Below, piece after piece: positions 16,681 to 25,901 of a DNA stretch of 64,000 bases (positions within the stretch are counted from its first letter, which is position 1; each line of letters begins with the position of its first letter). The position numbers were made by a program, and so were the translations under genes. Location of the stretch: assembly GCF_030128825.1 (NCBI RefSeq), contig NZ_CP119127.1, forward strand, positions 416,001 through 480,000. The letters are read 5' to 3'. The stretch is from Sphingobium sp. WTD-1. Its GTDB lineage: Bacteria; Pseudomonadota; Alphaproteobacteria; Sphingomonadales; Sphingomonadaceae. The notes below the pieces were generated by a model. The model was given only the letters and a program-made list of their open reading frames with translations. It was not told the origin of the DNA and did no database searches.

Positions 16681-17340
16681 CTACAGCAAGAGCGCCTGCG
16701 CCTGCGTCCCGGGCGGCGGCGCCTTGCTGCGCCAGCTATCCTCGGTTTGCTGCACCTCCATCCGCTCGGCCGCGAAGGGTGGACGAAACTGAAACCGGAT
16801 CACATCCTGGATGCCGCCATGCAGCCAGGCGTCATAGTCATGGGGGTCGAGCAGCACCGGCATCCGGTCATTGGTCGGTGGGATCGCCGCATTGGCCTCC
16901 ATCGTCATGCCCGCATAGACCGGCCCCTCGCTCAGCAGGTTTCGGCAGAATCCGGCCCAGGCGATGATCGGCTGGCGCTTCACCGAAAACCAGGTCCTGG
17001 TCTTGGCACCGGGCACGCCATCGGGATTGGCAAAATGGGTGAGCACGATGAGGCAGCGATAGCGCGGATCGACCACCATCTCCTCCCACATTGGGTTGGT
17101 GAGATCGACGACAAGGCCGATCCGCCCCGCTTCTTCGCCGCGCGCGCGCATATCCTTGGTCAGGCGCGGAAAACCCCATGTCATCGTCCGCAAGAGGCGC
17201 CGGCCGCCCTTCTCGAAGACGACCAGCCCCGGCAGCCCTTCAACCGTCTCCTCGGGCACCGCGACCGACGGCAAGGGATCGACCCCGAAATGTGCCGCGA
17301 TCTCGGCGATGCTCGCCCGCGCGCAATGCAGCCGTGACAT
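16681..17340 (-). CDS. SRAP paralogue lacking the catalytic residues
   Basis: A 219-residue SRAP-fold protein clearly related to its neighbour (TMTWGFPRLTKDM, RCLIVLTHFANPDG, KTRTWFSVKRQPIIAWAGF, NDRMPVLLDPHDYDAWLHGG). The Cys2 position is Ser (MSRLHC), the active-site Glu is replaced in HFANPD, and the His of the HNRMP motif is Asn. It should therefore not form the abasic-site cross-link, but may still bind DNA or a partner. A strong ribosome site (AAGGAGGT) precedes the ATG at 17340. It is the first gene leftward from the double SOS box, divergent from imuA. Confidence 0.88.
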   Translation of the reverse strand: MSRLHCARASIAEIAAHFGVDPLPSVAVPEETVEGLPGLVVFEKGGRRLLRTMTWGFPRLTKDMRARGEEAGRIGLVVDLTNPMWEEMVVDPRYRCLIVLTHFANPDGVPGAKTRTWFSVKRQPIIAWAGFCRNLLSEGPVYAGMTMEANAAIPPTNDRMPVLLDPHDYDAWLHGGIQDVIRFQFRPPFAAERMEVQQTEDSWRSKAPPPGTQAQALLL

Positions 17341-17384
17341 GATGGGACCTCCTTGCCGGGACTCGAAGCCATCTCCTTAACATG

Positions 17385-17399
17385 GAACATATGAAGAAC
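17385..17399. promoter_or_regulatory. SOS box 1 (LexA site), GAAC-N7-GAAC
   Basis: GAACATATGAAGAAC is an exact match to the alphaproteobacterial LexA direct repeat GTTC-N7-GTTC on the other strand. It lies 45 bases upstream of the leftward SRAP paralogue and 71 bases upstream of imuA. Confidence 0.88.
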
Positions 17400-17432
17400 G
17401 AAATGCCATTGACTCTGGCGCAGGATTGGAGC

Positions 17433-17447
17433 GAACAAATGAGGAAC
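17433..17447. promoter_or_regulatory. SOS box 2 (LexA site), GAAC-N7-GAAC
   Basis: GAACAAATGAGGAAC is a second exact GAAC-N7-GAAC, 23 bases before the imuA start and centred 48 bases from the first box. With two boxes, one can serve each divergent promoter. Confidence 0.88.
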
Positions 17448-17469
17448 ATATTTTCGAGTCCCTGCCTCC

Positions 17470-18198
17470 ATGTCCAAAACCGCCATCCTCGACGAGCTGC
17501 GTGCGCGTATCGCGCAGGTGGAAGCCGTGGGCGGTCGGCATCCGGTGCTGCCCTTCGGCATCGACGCCATCGACCATCATCTGCCGGGTGGCGGTATCGC
17601 GACCGGCGCTCTCCATGAGGTGGCGGGAAGTCCCGATCTCGCCGATGATGCGGCCGCCACCATCTTCCTGGCCGGCATTCTCGCGCGGTCGCGGGGCCAG
17701 ATCATCTGGTGCCTCCACTGGCGCGACCTGTTTTCGCCGGCCCTGCATCTCGCCGGGCTCCACCCCGATCGGGTCATCTTTGTGGAAGCGGGCAATGACA
17801 CCAATGTCCTCATCGCGATGGAGGAATGCCTGCGTCACCCCGGCCTTGGTGGTGTCGTCGGGGAACTCAGGAAAATGTCGCTGACCGCTTCGCGCCGGCT
17901 GCAGCTGGCAGCCGAACAATCGGGCGTGCTGGCCATGGTTTTTCGCCGCGCCATGCCCCCGGAAAGCCAGGCCGAGGGCAGCGCCGCGCTGACCCGCTGG
18001 CGGGTGCGGGCCGTGCCCAGCCCGGCGCTGGGCTTTCCCGGTCTCGCGCGTCCGCGCTGGTCGCTGGCGCTTGAGCGCGCGCGCGGCACCGAACCCCAAA
18101 TCTGGACCGTAGAGGGAAGCGATGAGACGGGTTGTCTCGCTGTTCCTGCCGCGCTGGTCGACGGATCGTATCCGTCGCAAAGCCGGCAGGCCGCCTGA
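17470..18198 (+). CDS. imuA: Translesion mutagenesis protein ImuA
   Basis: A 242-residue RecA-like accessory protein of the ImuABC mutasome. It carries the typical start of the RecA-like core (FGIDAIDHHLPGGGIATGALHEVAG) and later RVIFVEAGNDTNVLIAMEECL, with RWRVRAVPSP near the end. ImuA proteins bind RecA and ImuB and support SOS mutagenesis. It starts 23 bases after an SOS box. The end overlaps imuB by 77 bases, which is common for this pair. Confidence 0.93.
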   Translation: MSKTAILDELRARIAQVEAVGGRHPVLPFGIDAIDHHLPGGGIATGALHEVAGSPDLADDAAATIFLAGILARSRGQIIWCLHWRDLFSPALHLAGLHPDRVIFVEAGNDTNVLIAMEECLRHPGLGGVVGELRKMSLTASRRLQLAAEQSGVLAMVFRRAMPPESQAEGSAALTRWRVRAVPSPALGFPGLARPRWSLALERARGTEPQIWTVEGSDETGCLAVPAALVDGSYPSQSRQAA

Positions 18199-19663
18199 AG
18201 GCGGCGCACCGCCCCTCGTCACCGCCCATGCCGACCATGGCCGCCGCCTGATCGCGGCCGTGGACGAGGAGGCGCGCCGGCTTGGCATAGCCGTCGGCAT
18301 GACGGTAACGCGCGCCCGGTCGCTGGCGCCGGACCTGGACGTCGTGGATGCCGATCCCGAGGGCGATCTTGAGGGCCTGCGCCGGCTCGCTCTGTGGGCA
18401 GGAAAGCGCTATTCTCCGATCGTCGCGCCCGATCCATCTGATGGCCTGTGGATCGATATTACCGGCTGCGCCCATCTTTTCGAGGGTGAAGTGCCACTCC
18501 TCAAGGACATGATGCGCCGGGTCAGTGGCTCGGGCCTCGCCTGCCAGGTCGCGGTCGCCGACACGCCCGGTTGCGCCCATGCGGTGGCACGGTTTGTGCC
18601 ATCAGGACGGCCGAACATCATCGAGCCCGGGGCCACGCGCGCCGCGCTCTCGATCATGCCGGTGTCGGCGCTGCGCATCGAGCCGGGCGTCGTGAGCGAA
18701 CTGCGCCGCATGGGGTTCGAGCGCATCGAGCAGCTGATCGCCGCGCCGCGTGCGCCCCTCGCCAAGCGGTTCGGCCGGCAGCTCTACAAACGGCTCGACC
18801 AGGCCCTGGGCCAGGTGCCCGAACCCATCGATCCGATCTACCGCGCCAGCTTGCCGCGCGTGCGGCGCAGCCTGCTCGAACCGATCGGTACCGCCGATGC
18901 CATTGGCCAGGTCATCGCGGACCTGTGCACCGATCTTGCCCGCCTCCTGCTGCGCGCGGGGACAGGCGCGCGCCGGCTCGATCTTCATTTCGAGCGGGTC
19001 GATGGCGCCAGGCAGGCCGTGCGGGTCGGGACTGCTTCCCCCTCGCGCGATGTGCGTCATTTGGCAAAGCTGCTCTCCCAGAAGATCGAGACGATTGATC
19101 CGGGCATGGGGATCGAGGCCATGGCACTGGTCGCGTCGCTCACCCAGCCCATGGCGGCCGCCCAGGTCGGGAGCGTCCTTGCCGGTGAAGAGCGCGGCCC
19201 GGATCTCGCCGCGATCGTCGATGCGCTCGCCAATCGCTTTGGCGCGCGCAGCCTCTATCGCTCGGCGCCGCGCGCAAGCAGCATGCCCGAACGCGAAGTC
19301 GGGCATGTCGCGCCGCTGTCATCGGCCGGCGGCGCTGGCTGGGCCGATGATCTTCCCCGGCCTGCCCGCATGCTGGTCCCGCCAGAGCCTGTCGACGTGA
19401 TGGCGATGCTGCCCGATCATCCGCCTGCCATGTTCGTCTGGCGGGGGCGGCGCCATCGGATCGCCCAGGCCGATGGGCCAGAGCGCCTGCATGGCGAATG
19501 GTGGCGTGAGGGCGGCCATGAGGCAGACACACCCTATGCCGTGCGGGATTATTTCCAGGTCGAGACGGTGAGCGGCGCGCGATACTGGCTGTTCCGCATG
19601 GGGGATGGTGAGCAGGCGTCGACCGGCCCGATGCGCTGGTTCATCCATGGTGCCTTTGCATGA
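18122..19663 (+). CDS. imuB: Inactive Y-family polymerase-like protein ImuB
   Basis: A 513-residue Y-family polymerase relative that acts as the hub of the mutasome, linking ImuA, the beta clamp and DnaE2. The N-terminus reads [16 protein letters not shown] where active Y-family enzymes have the first catalytic Asp, so it is non-catalytic as expected for ImuB. Palm/fingers-like segments ([16 protein letters not shown]), helix-hairpin ([13 protein letters not shown]) and little-finger regions follow, ending with the conserved [18 protein letters not shown] segment. Its stop overlaps the dnaE2 start as ATGA. No clear clamp-binding pentapeptide was picked out by eye. Confidence 0.94.
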   Translation: MRRVVSLFLPRWSTDRIRRKAGRPPEGGAPPLVTAHADHGRRLIAAVDEEARRLGIAVGMTVTRARSLAPDLDVVDADPEGDLEGLRRLALWAGKRYSPIVAPDPSDGLWIDITGCAHLFEGEVPLLKDMMRRVSGSGLACQVAVADTPGCAHAVARFVPSGRPNIIEPGATRAALSIMPVSALRIEPGVVSELRRMGFERIEQLIAAPRAPLAKRFGRQLYKRLDQALGQVPEPIDPIYRASLPRVRRSLLEPIGTADAIGQVIADLCTDLARLLLRAGTGARRLDLHFERVDGARQAVRVGTASPSRDVRHLAKLLSQKIETIDPGMGIEAMALVASLTQPMAAAQVGSVLAGEERGPDLAAIVDALANRFGARSLYRSAPRASSMPEREVGHVAPLSSAGGAGWADDLPRPARMLVPPEPVDVMAMLPDHPPAMFVWRGRRHRIAQADGPERLHGEWWREGGHEADTPYAVRDYFQVETVSGARYWLFRMGDGEQASTGPMRWFIHGAFA

Positions 19664-22600
19664 TGTCCGAGAATGATCACGACCATGATCTCGAGGACGA
19701 TCTTGAGGGCGCCCGCTATGTCGAGCTGCAGGTCACCAGCCATTTCTCCTTCCTGCGCGGCGCCTCCAGCCCTGAAGAGCTGTTCTCGGCCGCCGCGCTG
19801 CTGGGCCTGCCAGCCCTTGGCATCACCGATCGCAACAGTCTGGCTGGTGCCGTGCGAGCCTGGGACGCGCAGAAGGTCATAGGCTGCCGGGCGATCATCG
19901 GCTGCCGGCTGGACCTTGTCTGCGGCGCCTCTCTGCTCGTCTATCCCACGGACCGCGAGGCCTATTCGCGGCTCTGCCGGCTTTTGAGCATCGGCAAGGC
20001 CCGTGGCGGCAAGGGCAGCTGCCATCTCGACTGGTCGGACGTGGCGGACTGGGGGGAAGGAATGATCGGCATATTGGTGCCCGACCGCGCCGATGCGGCG
20101 TGCGAGGAGGCGCTCGACCGGCTTGCTGCCATCTTCGGCTCCCGCGCCTATCTCGCCCTTTCGATCCGGCGCCGGCCCCGCGATGCGATCCGGCTGCGCG
20201 ATCTTGCCCGCCTCGCCGCGCGCGCCGGGGTGCAGACCGTCGCCACCGGCGACATTCTCTACCATGCGCCCGAGCGACGGCTGCTGCAGGATGTGGTGAG
20301 CTGCATTCGCGAAAAATGCACGGTCGACACGCTGGGCCAGCGCCGCGAGCGTTTTGCCGACCGGCATCTCAAGTCCGTCGCGGAAATGGAGCGGCTCTTC
20401 ACCCGCTATCTTGGCGACCTGACGCCGCTCCGCCGCAGCGTCGAGATCGCGCGGGCCTGCCGCTTCGACCTTGGTCAGCTCACTTATACCTATCCCGACG
20501 AGATCGGGGAAAGCGGCCTTACCCCGCAGCAGGAACTCGAGCGCCTGACCTGGACAAAGGCGCCGAGCCGCTATCCTCATGGGGTTCCCGACAATGTCCG
20601 CGAACAGCTCGCCCATGAGCTTCGGCTGATCGGCGATCTTGCCTATGCGCCCTATTTCCTCACCGTCCATTCGATCGTCCAGTTTGCCCGATCGAGGGAT
20701 ATTCTCTGCCAGGGGCGCGGCAGCGCCGCCAATTCGGCGGTCTGCTTCGTGCTCGGCATCACCTCGATCGACCCGGTCAAATCCGAACTGCTCTTCGAGC
20801 GCTTCGTGTCGGCCGAGCGGCGCGAGCCTCCTGATATCGACGTCGATTTCGAGCATGAGCGGCGTGAGGAAGTGATCCAGTGGATCTATGAAACCTATGG
20901 CCGCGAACGTTCGGCGCTGACCGCCGTCATCTCCCGCTTTCGCGCGCGCGGCGCCGTGCGCGAGGTGGGCAAGGCGCTGGGCTTAGCGAAGACATGCTGT
21001 CGGGCCTTTCAAGCCAGGTGTGGGGCTGGGCGCGCGATGGTGTCGAGGCGAAGCATGCACAGGAGCTCAATCTCGACACGAGCGACAAGCGCCTGGCGCT
21101 GACGCTCGAGCTCGCCCGCACCCTCATCAATACGCCGCGGCACATGTCCCAGCATCCCGGCGGCTTCGTGCTGACCCTGGGACGGCTCGACGAACTGGTG
21201 CCGATCGAGCCCGCTGCCATGGCCGATCGCCAGATCATCGAATGGGACAAGGATGATATCGATGCGCTCGGCTTCATGAAGGTCGATGTGCTGGGCCTTG
21301 GCATGCTGGGCTGCATGCGCCGCGCCTTCGCTCTGCTGGAGGATGACAAGGGCATCGCAATGGACCTGGCCTCCATTCCCCATGATGATCCGGAAACCTT
21401 TGCGATGATCCGCAAGGCCGATACGCTGGGCGTCTTCCAGATCGAGAGCCGGGCGCAGATGGCGATGCTGCCCCGGATCAAGCCGACCAAATTCTATGAC
21501 CTGGTGGTCGAGGTGGCGATCGTACGCCCGGGCCCGATCCAGGGCGACATGGTCCATCCATACCTGCGCCGCCGCGAGGGCAAGGAAGCGATCAGCTATC
21601 CGACGCAGGAACTGCGCCGAGTGCTCGAAAAGACCCTGGGCGTCCCCCTCTTCCAGGAACAGGCGATGCGCGTCGCGATCGAATGCGCGGGTTTCACGCC
21701 GTCGGAGGCCGATCTGCTGCGCCGGGCGATGGCGACCTTCAAGCTGACCGGCGGGGTGTCCCATTTCCGCGACAAGCTCATCAACGGCATGATCGCGCGC
21801 GGCTATCAGCGCGATTTTGCCGAACAGACCTTCAAGCAGATTGAGGGCTTTGGCTCCTACGGCTTTCCCGAAAGCCATGCCGCCTCCTTCGCCCTCATCG
21901 CCTATGCTTCTTCCTGGATGAAATGCCATCATCCCGACGTCTTTTGCGCAGCGCTTCTCAACGCCCAGCCCATGGGCTTTTATGCTCCCGCCCAGATCGT
22001 GCGGGACGCGCGCCAGCATGGGGTCGAGGTCCGCCCGATCGACGTCAATCACAGCCGCTGGGACTGCACGCTCGAGCCGACCCAGGGCCGCTATCATGCG
22101 TTGAGGATCGGCCTGCGCTATGCGCGCGAGCTCAAAAATGCCGATGGTGCCGCTATTGTCCTGGCACGGGGGACGGAACCCTATGCCAGCGTCGAGGAAA
22201 TTCAGCGCCGCGCCGGCGTCAGCGGCCGCGCGCTCGACCGGATCGGCCATGCCGGTGGCTTTGGTTCGCTGGCGCTCTCGCGCCGCGCCGGCCTCTGGGA
22301 GGTGAAGGGTCTTGGCGAAGAGCCCCTGCCGCTCTTTGCCGCAGCGGACGCGCGGGCAGGCAAGCTCCGCCCCGAAGCGATTGAGCCGAACGTCATTCTC
22401 CCGCAGATGGGCGAAGGCGAGGAAGTGGTCGAGGATTATCGCGCGATCGGGCTCTCGCTGCGCGCCCATCCGCTCGCCTTCCTGCGCGACGAATTGGCGC
22501 GCCGGAAGATGGTGACCTGCGCCGCGCTCAAGGATATTCGCGACGGGCGATGGGTCAATCTCGCCGGTCTCGTTCTCCTGCGGCAGAAGCCGGGTTCCGC

Positions 22601-23012
22601 CAAGGGCACCATGTTCATCACGCTCGAGGATGAGACCGATGTCGCCAATCTCGTCGTCTGGCCCAATCTTTTCGAGAAGCATCGGCGCGTGGTGCTCGGC
22701 GCCTCGATGATGGGCGTGCGCGGCCAGGTCCAGAAGGAAGGCGAGGTCATCCATCTCATCGCCCAGCGGCTCGACGACCTCTCCCCTCTCCTCGCTAGCG
22801 TCGGGCAGCGGGCGGATGTGGCGAGCATCTATCAGGTCAGCCGCGCCGATATCGTGAAGAGCGCCATGGCCCCCGATCCGCGCGATGCGGCGAACAGGCC
22901 GCTCGGGCGCGGACCCCGCGATCTTTACGATCCTGATCTGCGCCTGGGCTCGGGCATCATTCCGGGCCAGCCGACAGAGGGCATCAAGGTCAAGACACGG
23001 GATTTTCGCTGA
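19660..23012 (+). pseudogene. dnaE2: Error-prone DNA polymerase DnaE2 with a single-base frameshift
   Basis: The gene encodes an alpha-type polymerase of about 1117 residues, the usual DnaE2 length, but in two frames. Part one (19660 to about 20985) has the PHP start ([16 protein letters not shown]), [14 protein letters not shown] and the catalytic [15 protein letters not shown]. Part two (from about 20985 to 23012) continues with [42 protein letters not shown] and the OB-fold region. At GGGCTTAGCGAAGAC (20980-20994) one base is missing relative to the expected Gly-Leu-Ser-Glu-Asp, so part one runs on out of frame and stops at 21102. This is either a true loss of function or a sequencing error; the rest is well conserved. 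Confidence 0.9.
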
Positions 23013-23036
23013 AAGGCGGCAAGCCGGCGGTGCGGC

Positions 23037-23237
23037 TCAGGCCGGCTCGATCTGCTCGACATCGAGCATGTCGAAATCGGATCTCGTTCCCACGACCCGG
23101 ACCTTCTGGCCAAGAAGATGCCGGCAGGATCTGGGGCAATCGAGCCGCCATTCCCCACCATCGGCGACACGCAGCACGGTATAGGGATCGCCGCCAAGCA
23201 GGATGCCGAACAGTTCGTGCCGCGTGCCGCGTGGCAT
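23037..23237 (-). CDS. DUF5818-like small protein
   Basis: A 66-residue protein of beta character: MPRGTRHELFGILLGG, VLRVADGGEWRLD, HLLGQKVRVVGTR, FDMLDVEQIEP. The layout resembles an OB-fold and matches my memory of DUF5818 proteins in sphingomonads. The ATG at 23237 lies one base after the stop of the S1/P1 nuclease gene, so the two are cotranscribed leftward and converge on dnaE2. An OB fold beside a nuclease suggests nucleic-acid binding, but this is inference. Confidence 0.65.
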   Translation of the reverse strand: MPRGTRHELFGILLGGDPYTVLRVADGGEWRLDCPRSCRHLLGQKVRVVGTRSDFDMLDVEQIEPA

Positions 23238-23238
23238 G

Positions 23239-24069
23239 TCATTTGTGCCTTGGAGGCTTGCGGGGAGTTTGAGCCTGGGACGGGTTCTGGTCCTGCGGAT
23301 TCTCGAACACCCAGTTGAGATAGGCGGCGATGCGGATACCACCGCGCTTGAGCCGATCATCAAGCTCGACCCGGTGCTGATAGGCATAGTCCCAGGACAG
23401 GCTGGTATCGGTGGGATAGATGGTCTTGCGCAGCGCGATGCTCTCGCGGATCCACGTACCGGGATCGCGATCATTCCAGGCAATGATCTGTTGCGGCGTG
23501 ATCGCGCGCGACAGCCAGTCGGCGAGTTCCGAATAGGAGAGCGATCGCTGTTCGATCATCGCGCTGTCCCAGACCGAATGGAGATTGGTCGAGCGACCGA
23601 ACCGGCTCACCTTCATGTCATTGCCACCCCGGTCATTGCCGCCGCCGGCATGAAGCGGCTGGTGGAGGTCACCGATGATATGGACGACAAAGCGCAGGGC
23701 CAGGCGCTTGTCGTCGAGCGAGGCGGCGGGATTGCGCAGCGTTGCCGTGAAGCGGCCAAGCGCGCTCATCGCGTCGCCTTCGGGCGGCGCGTCGGCGCTC
23801 GTATAGGCGTCGCCCTCGCGCACGGTGACATAATGCCATGGGCTGGCCTGCTTCTGCCAGAAATCGGCAGGGGCGGATTTCATGTCGTCGGGCCAGGTCG
23901 CCGCCTGTGCCAGATCCTCCTCGCCCAGGAGAAGCTGGACATTGGCGCGGGCCACGCCGCTCAGGTTGCGATCGGCGATCGCGCCGGTCACCCGATGGCC
24001 GATGGGCCCCCATGCAAAGGCCGGCGAGGTGATCGAGAGAAGGATTAGAGGTAGAATGAGTTTGCGCAT
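23239..24069 (-). CDS. Secreted S1/P1-type nuclease
   Basis: A 276-residue zinc-dependent nuclease for single-stranded nucleic acids. The signal peptide (residues 1-18, ending SPAFA) leaves an N-terminal Trp (WGPIGHRVTGAIA), the residue that ligates zinc in S1/P1 nucleases. Other ligand motifs are present: AATWPDDMK, SPWHYV, HIIGDLHQPLHAG and HSVWDSAMI. Length is standard. The ATG at 24069 was chosen because it begins the signal peptide; the open frame to 24165 adds no plausible sequence. The product would act in the periplasm or outside. Confidence 0.92.
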   Translation of the reverse strand: MRKLILPLILLSITSPAFAWGPIGHRVTGAIADRNLSGVARANVQLLLGEEDLAQAATWPDDMKSAPADFWQKQASPWHYVTVREGDAYTSADAPPEGDAMSALGRFTATLRNPAASLDDKRLALRFVVHIIGDLHQPLHAGGGNDRGGNDMKVSRFGRSTNLHSVWDSAMIEQRSLSYSELADWLSRAITPQQIIAWNDRDPGTWIRESIALRKTIYPTDTSLSWDYAYQHRVELDDRLKRGGIRIAAYLNWVFENPQDQNPSQAQTPRKPPRHK

Positions 24070-24414
24070 GGACGCACCATTAGCGCGTCTCCACGCATGA
24101 TCCAGCAATTCGATTCTGGATCCATTTGGAAGGCTACGGCTCGCGAGCTTAGGCAAGTCGGACACAGGGTTCTGAACCTATCCCACTGGTCGGCCTGTCA
24201 ACTATCGCCCTGAATTCCTGGCGTGCCATCGCGCACATCTGCTTCCAGAAAGGTGGCACCACCATGTCGATCATCGCTTATGCGGGCGGTAGTTTCCAGC
24301 CTGATTGATGAGAGCCCGATCGGCAATCGCATCTGGAAAATGCTGTCGATGGGCCCGAAACCTCGATCCGCGCATTTCTACATCGTTTACGCACCCGACT
24401 ATGGGGAGTGATGG
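24070..24414. other. Divergent intergenic region
   Basis: This lies between the leftward nuclease gene and the rightward oxidoreductase operon. A short plus-strand open frame (24223-24411) has no recognisable content. GGGGAGTG just before 24415 is the ribosome site of the first operon gene. No operator-like repeats were seen. Confidence 0.4.
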
Positions 24415-24921
24415 ATGAGCATCCTTGTAAATGGCGCCTTGGCCGAGTGTCCTGAAGACCCTCGTGTTTCCCTCCTCGACTTTCTGCGGGAGCATCAGGG
24501 CCTCACCGGATCGAAGAAAGGCTGCAATCAAGGAGCATGTGGCGCCTGCACCGTGCTGGCAAATGGGGAGCGGATCCTCTCCTGTCTCGCGCTCGCCGTT
24601 CAATATGAGGGGCAGGAGATCATCACGATCGAAGGCTTGGGAACGGCCGACAATCTGCACCCGCTTCAGCAGGCCTTTGTCGAGCATGACGGTTTCCAAT
24701 GCGGCTATTGCACGCCGGGACAGATATGCTCTGCAGTCGGGATGGCCGCCGAACTGCAACGCGGCGTTCCCAGTCACGTAACGCACGCGCTCGACACCGA
24801 CAGCATAGGGATGACGCGCGACGAGGTTCGTGAGCGGATGAGCGGCAACCTGTGCCGCTGCGGCGCGCATAATGGCATCGTCGATGCGATCCTCGAGACG
24901 TTTGCGGAGGTCACCGAATGA
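24415..24921 (+). CDS. Aldehyde/xanthine oxidoreductase 2Fe-2S subunit (PaoA-like)
   Basis: A 168-residue iron-sulfur subunit of a molybdenum hydroxylase. The plant-ferredoxin-type cluster is bound by GCNQGACGACTVL and a later Cys (RILSC), the second cluster by FQCGYCTPGQ and NLCRCGAHNGI. It carries electrons from the molybdenum site to FAD. Unlike E. coli PaoA it has no obvious Tat leader, so the enzyme may be cytoplasmic. The stop overlaps the next gene by four bases. Confidence 0.93.
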   Translation: MSILVNGALAECPEDPRVSLLDFLREHQGLTGSKKGCNQGACGACTVLANGERILSCLALAVQYEGQEIITIEGLGTADNLHPLQQAFVEHDGFQCGYCTPGQICSAVGMAAELQRGVPSHVTHALDTDSIGMTRDEVRERMSGNLCRCGAHNGIVDAILETFAEVTE

Positions 24922-25901
24922 TCCCCTTTACCTATCATCGCGCCGCCAACGCCGACGAGGCGCTGCGACAGGCCGGTAACGGCGTCCGCTATCTTGGCGG
25001 AGGAACAAACCTCGTCGATCTCATGCGGGAAAATATCGAGCGTCCATCGACCTTGATCGATGTGACAGGTCTCGACACGGGCATAGTCGAGCAATCCGAT
25101 GGCGGCATGCTGATCGGGGCTGCGGCGCGCAACACTGCGGTGGCCGAACATCGCGCCATCCGCGAACGATATCCCCTTCTTTCCCGCGCGATCGTCGCCG
25201 GAGCCAGCGCGCAGATCCGCAATATGGCTACCGTCGCCGGCAACATCCTGCAGCGCACCCGGTGCCTCTATTTCTACGACCAGGATGGCACGCAATGTAA
25301 CAAGCGCATCCCGGGAAGCGGCTGCGATGCGATTGGCGGCTTCACCAGAAATCATGCGATTCTTGGCGCGTCCGATCATTGTATCGCCACCCATCCATCG
25401 GACATGTGCGTGGCCTTGGCTGCGCTAGACGCCGCTGTGCATGTGCGAGGACCCGACGGCGAAAGAAGGATTGCGTTCGCTGACATTCATCGCTTGCCCG
25501 GCGAGCGACCCGATATCGACACCAATCTGCAGCAGGGCGAACTCATCACCGCAATCGAACTGCCAGCCGTGCCATCCACTGCGCGCTCAACCTACCGAAA
25601 GGTCCGTGATCGGGCGAGCTATGCGTTCGCGCTGGTGTCCGTCGCGGCCGTCCTCGATGTGGAACAGGGGCATGTGCGGGACGTCCGGCTGGCGCTCGGC
25701 GGCGTTGCCCATAAGCCTTGGCGTGCAGCCAGAGCGGAAGCGCTTTTGCGTGGATCACCTGCAACGGTGGATGCCTTCATCAAGGCAGCCTCGGAAGAAC
25801 TGTCCCATGCCCGGCCGCTCCGGGACAATGGCTTCAAGGTCGCGCTCGCGCAGCGGACGATGGTCGCTGTACTCACGCAGTTGATGGAGGACATGGCATG
25901 A
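24918..25901 (+). CDS. FAD-binding subunit of the molybdenum oxidoreductase (PaoB-like)
   Basis: A 327-residue FAD subunit with the flavin motifs RYLGGGTNLVDLM and ATVAGNILQRTRCLYFYD. The insert with several Cys residues (RTRCLYFYDQDGTQC, GSGCDAIGG, HCIATHPSDMC) corresponds to the additional 4Fe-4S cluster of the PaoB/4-hydroxybenzoyl-CoA reductase type. The C-terminal domain (TYRKVRDRASYAFALVSVAA) is typical. It overlaps both neighbours as ATGA, so the three subunits are coupled. Confidence 0.92.
   Translation: MIPFTYHRAANADEALRQAGNGVRYLGGGTNLVDLMRENIERPSTLIDVTGLDTGIVEQSDGGMLIGAAARNTAVAEHRAIRERYPLLSRAIVAGASAQIRNMATVAGNILQRTRCLYFYDQDGTQCNKRIPGSGCDAIGGFTRNHAILGASDHCIATHPSDMCVALAALDAAVHVRGPDGERRIAFADIHRLPGERPDIDTNLQQGELITAIELPAVPSTARSTYRKVRDRASYAFALVSVAAVLDVEQGHVRDVRLALGGVAHKPWRAARAEALLRGSPATVDAFIKAASEELSHARPLRDNGFKVALAQRTMVAVLTQLMEDMA

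Noticed and set aside
21009..22754. 581-residue leftward open frame opposite dnaE2
   Set aside because: High-GC antisense frame of a conserved polymerase; His/Asp/Arg-rich composition and no domain.
24223..24411. Small rightward frame before the molybdenum enzyme operon
   Set aside because: No standard start with a ribosome site and no recognisable sequence; treated as leader or intergenic DNA.
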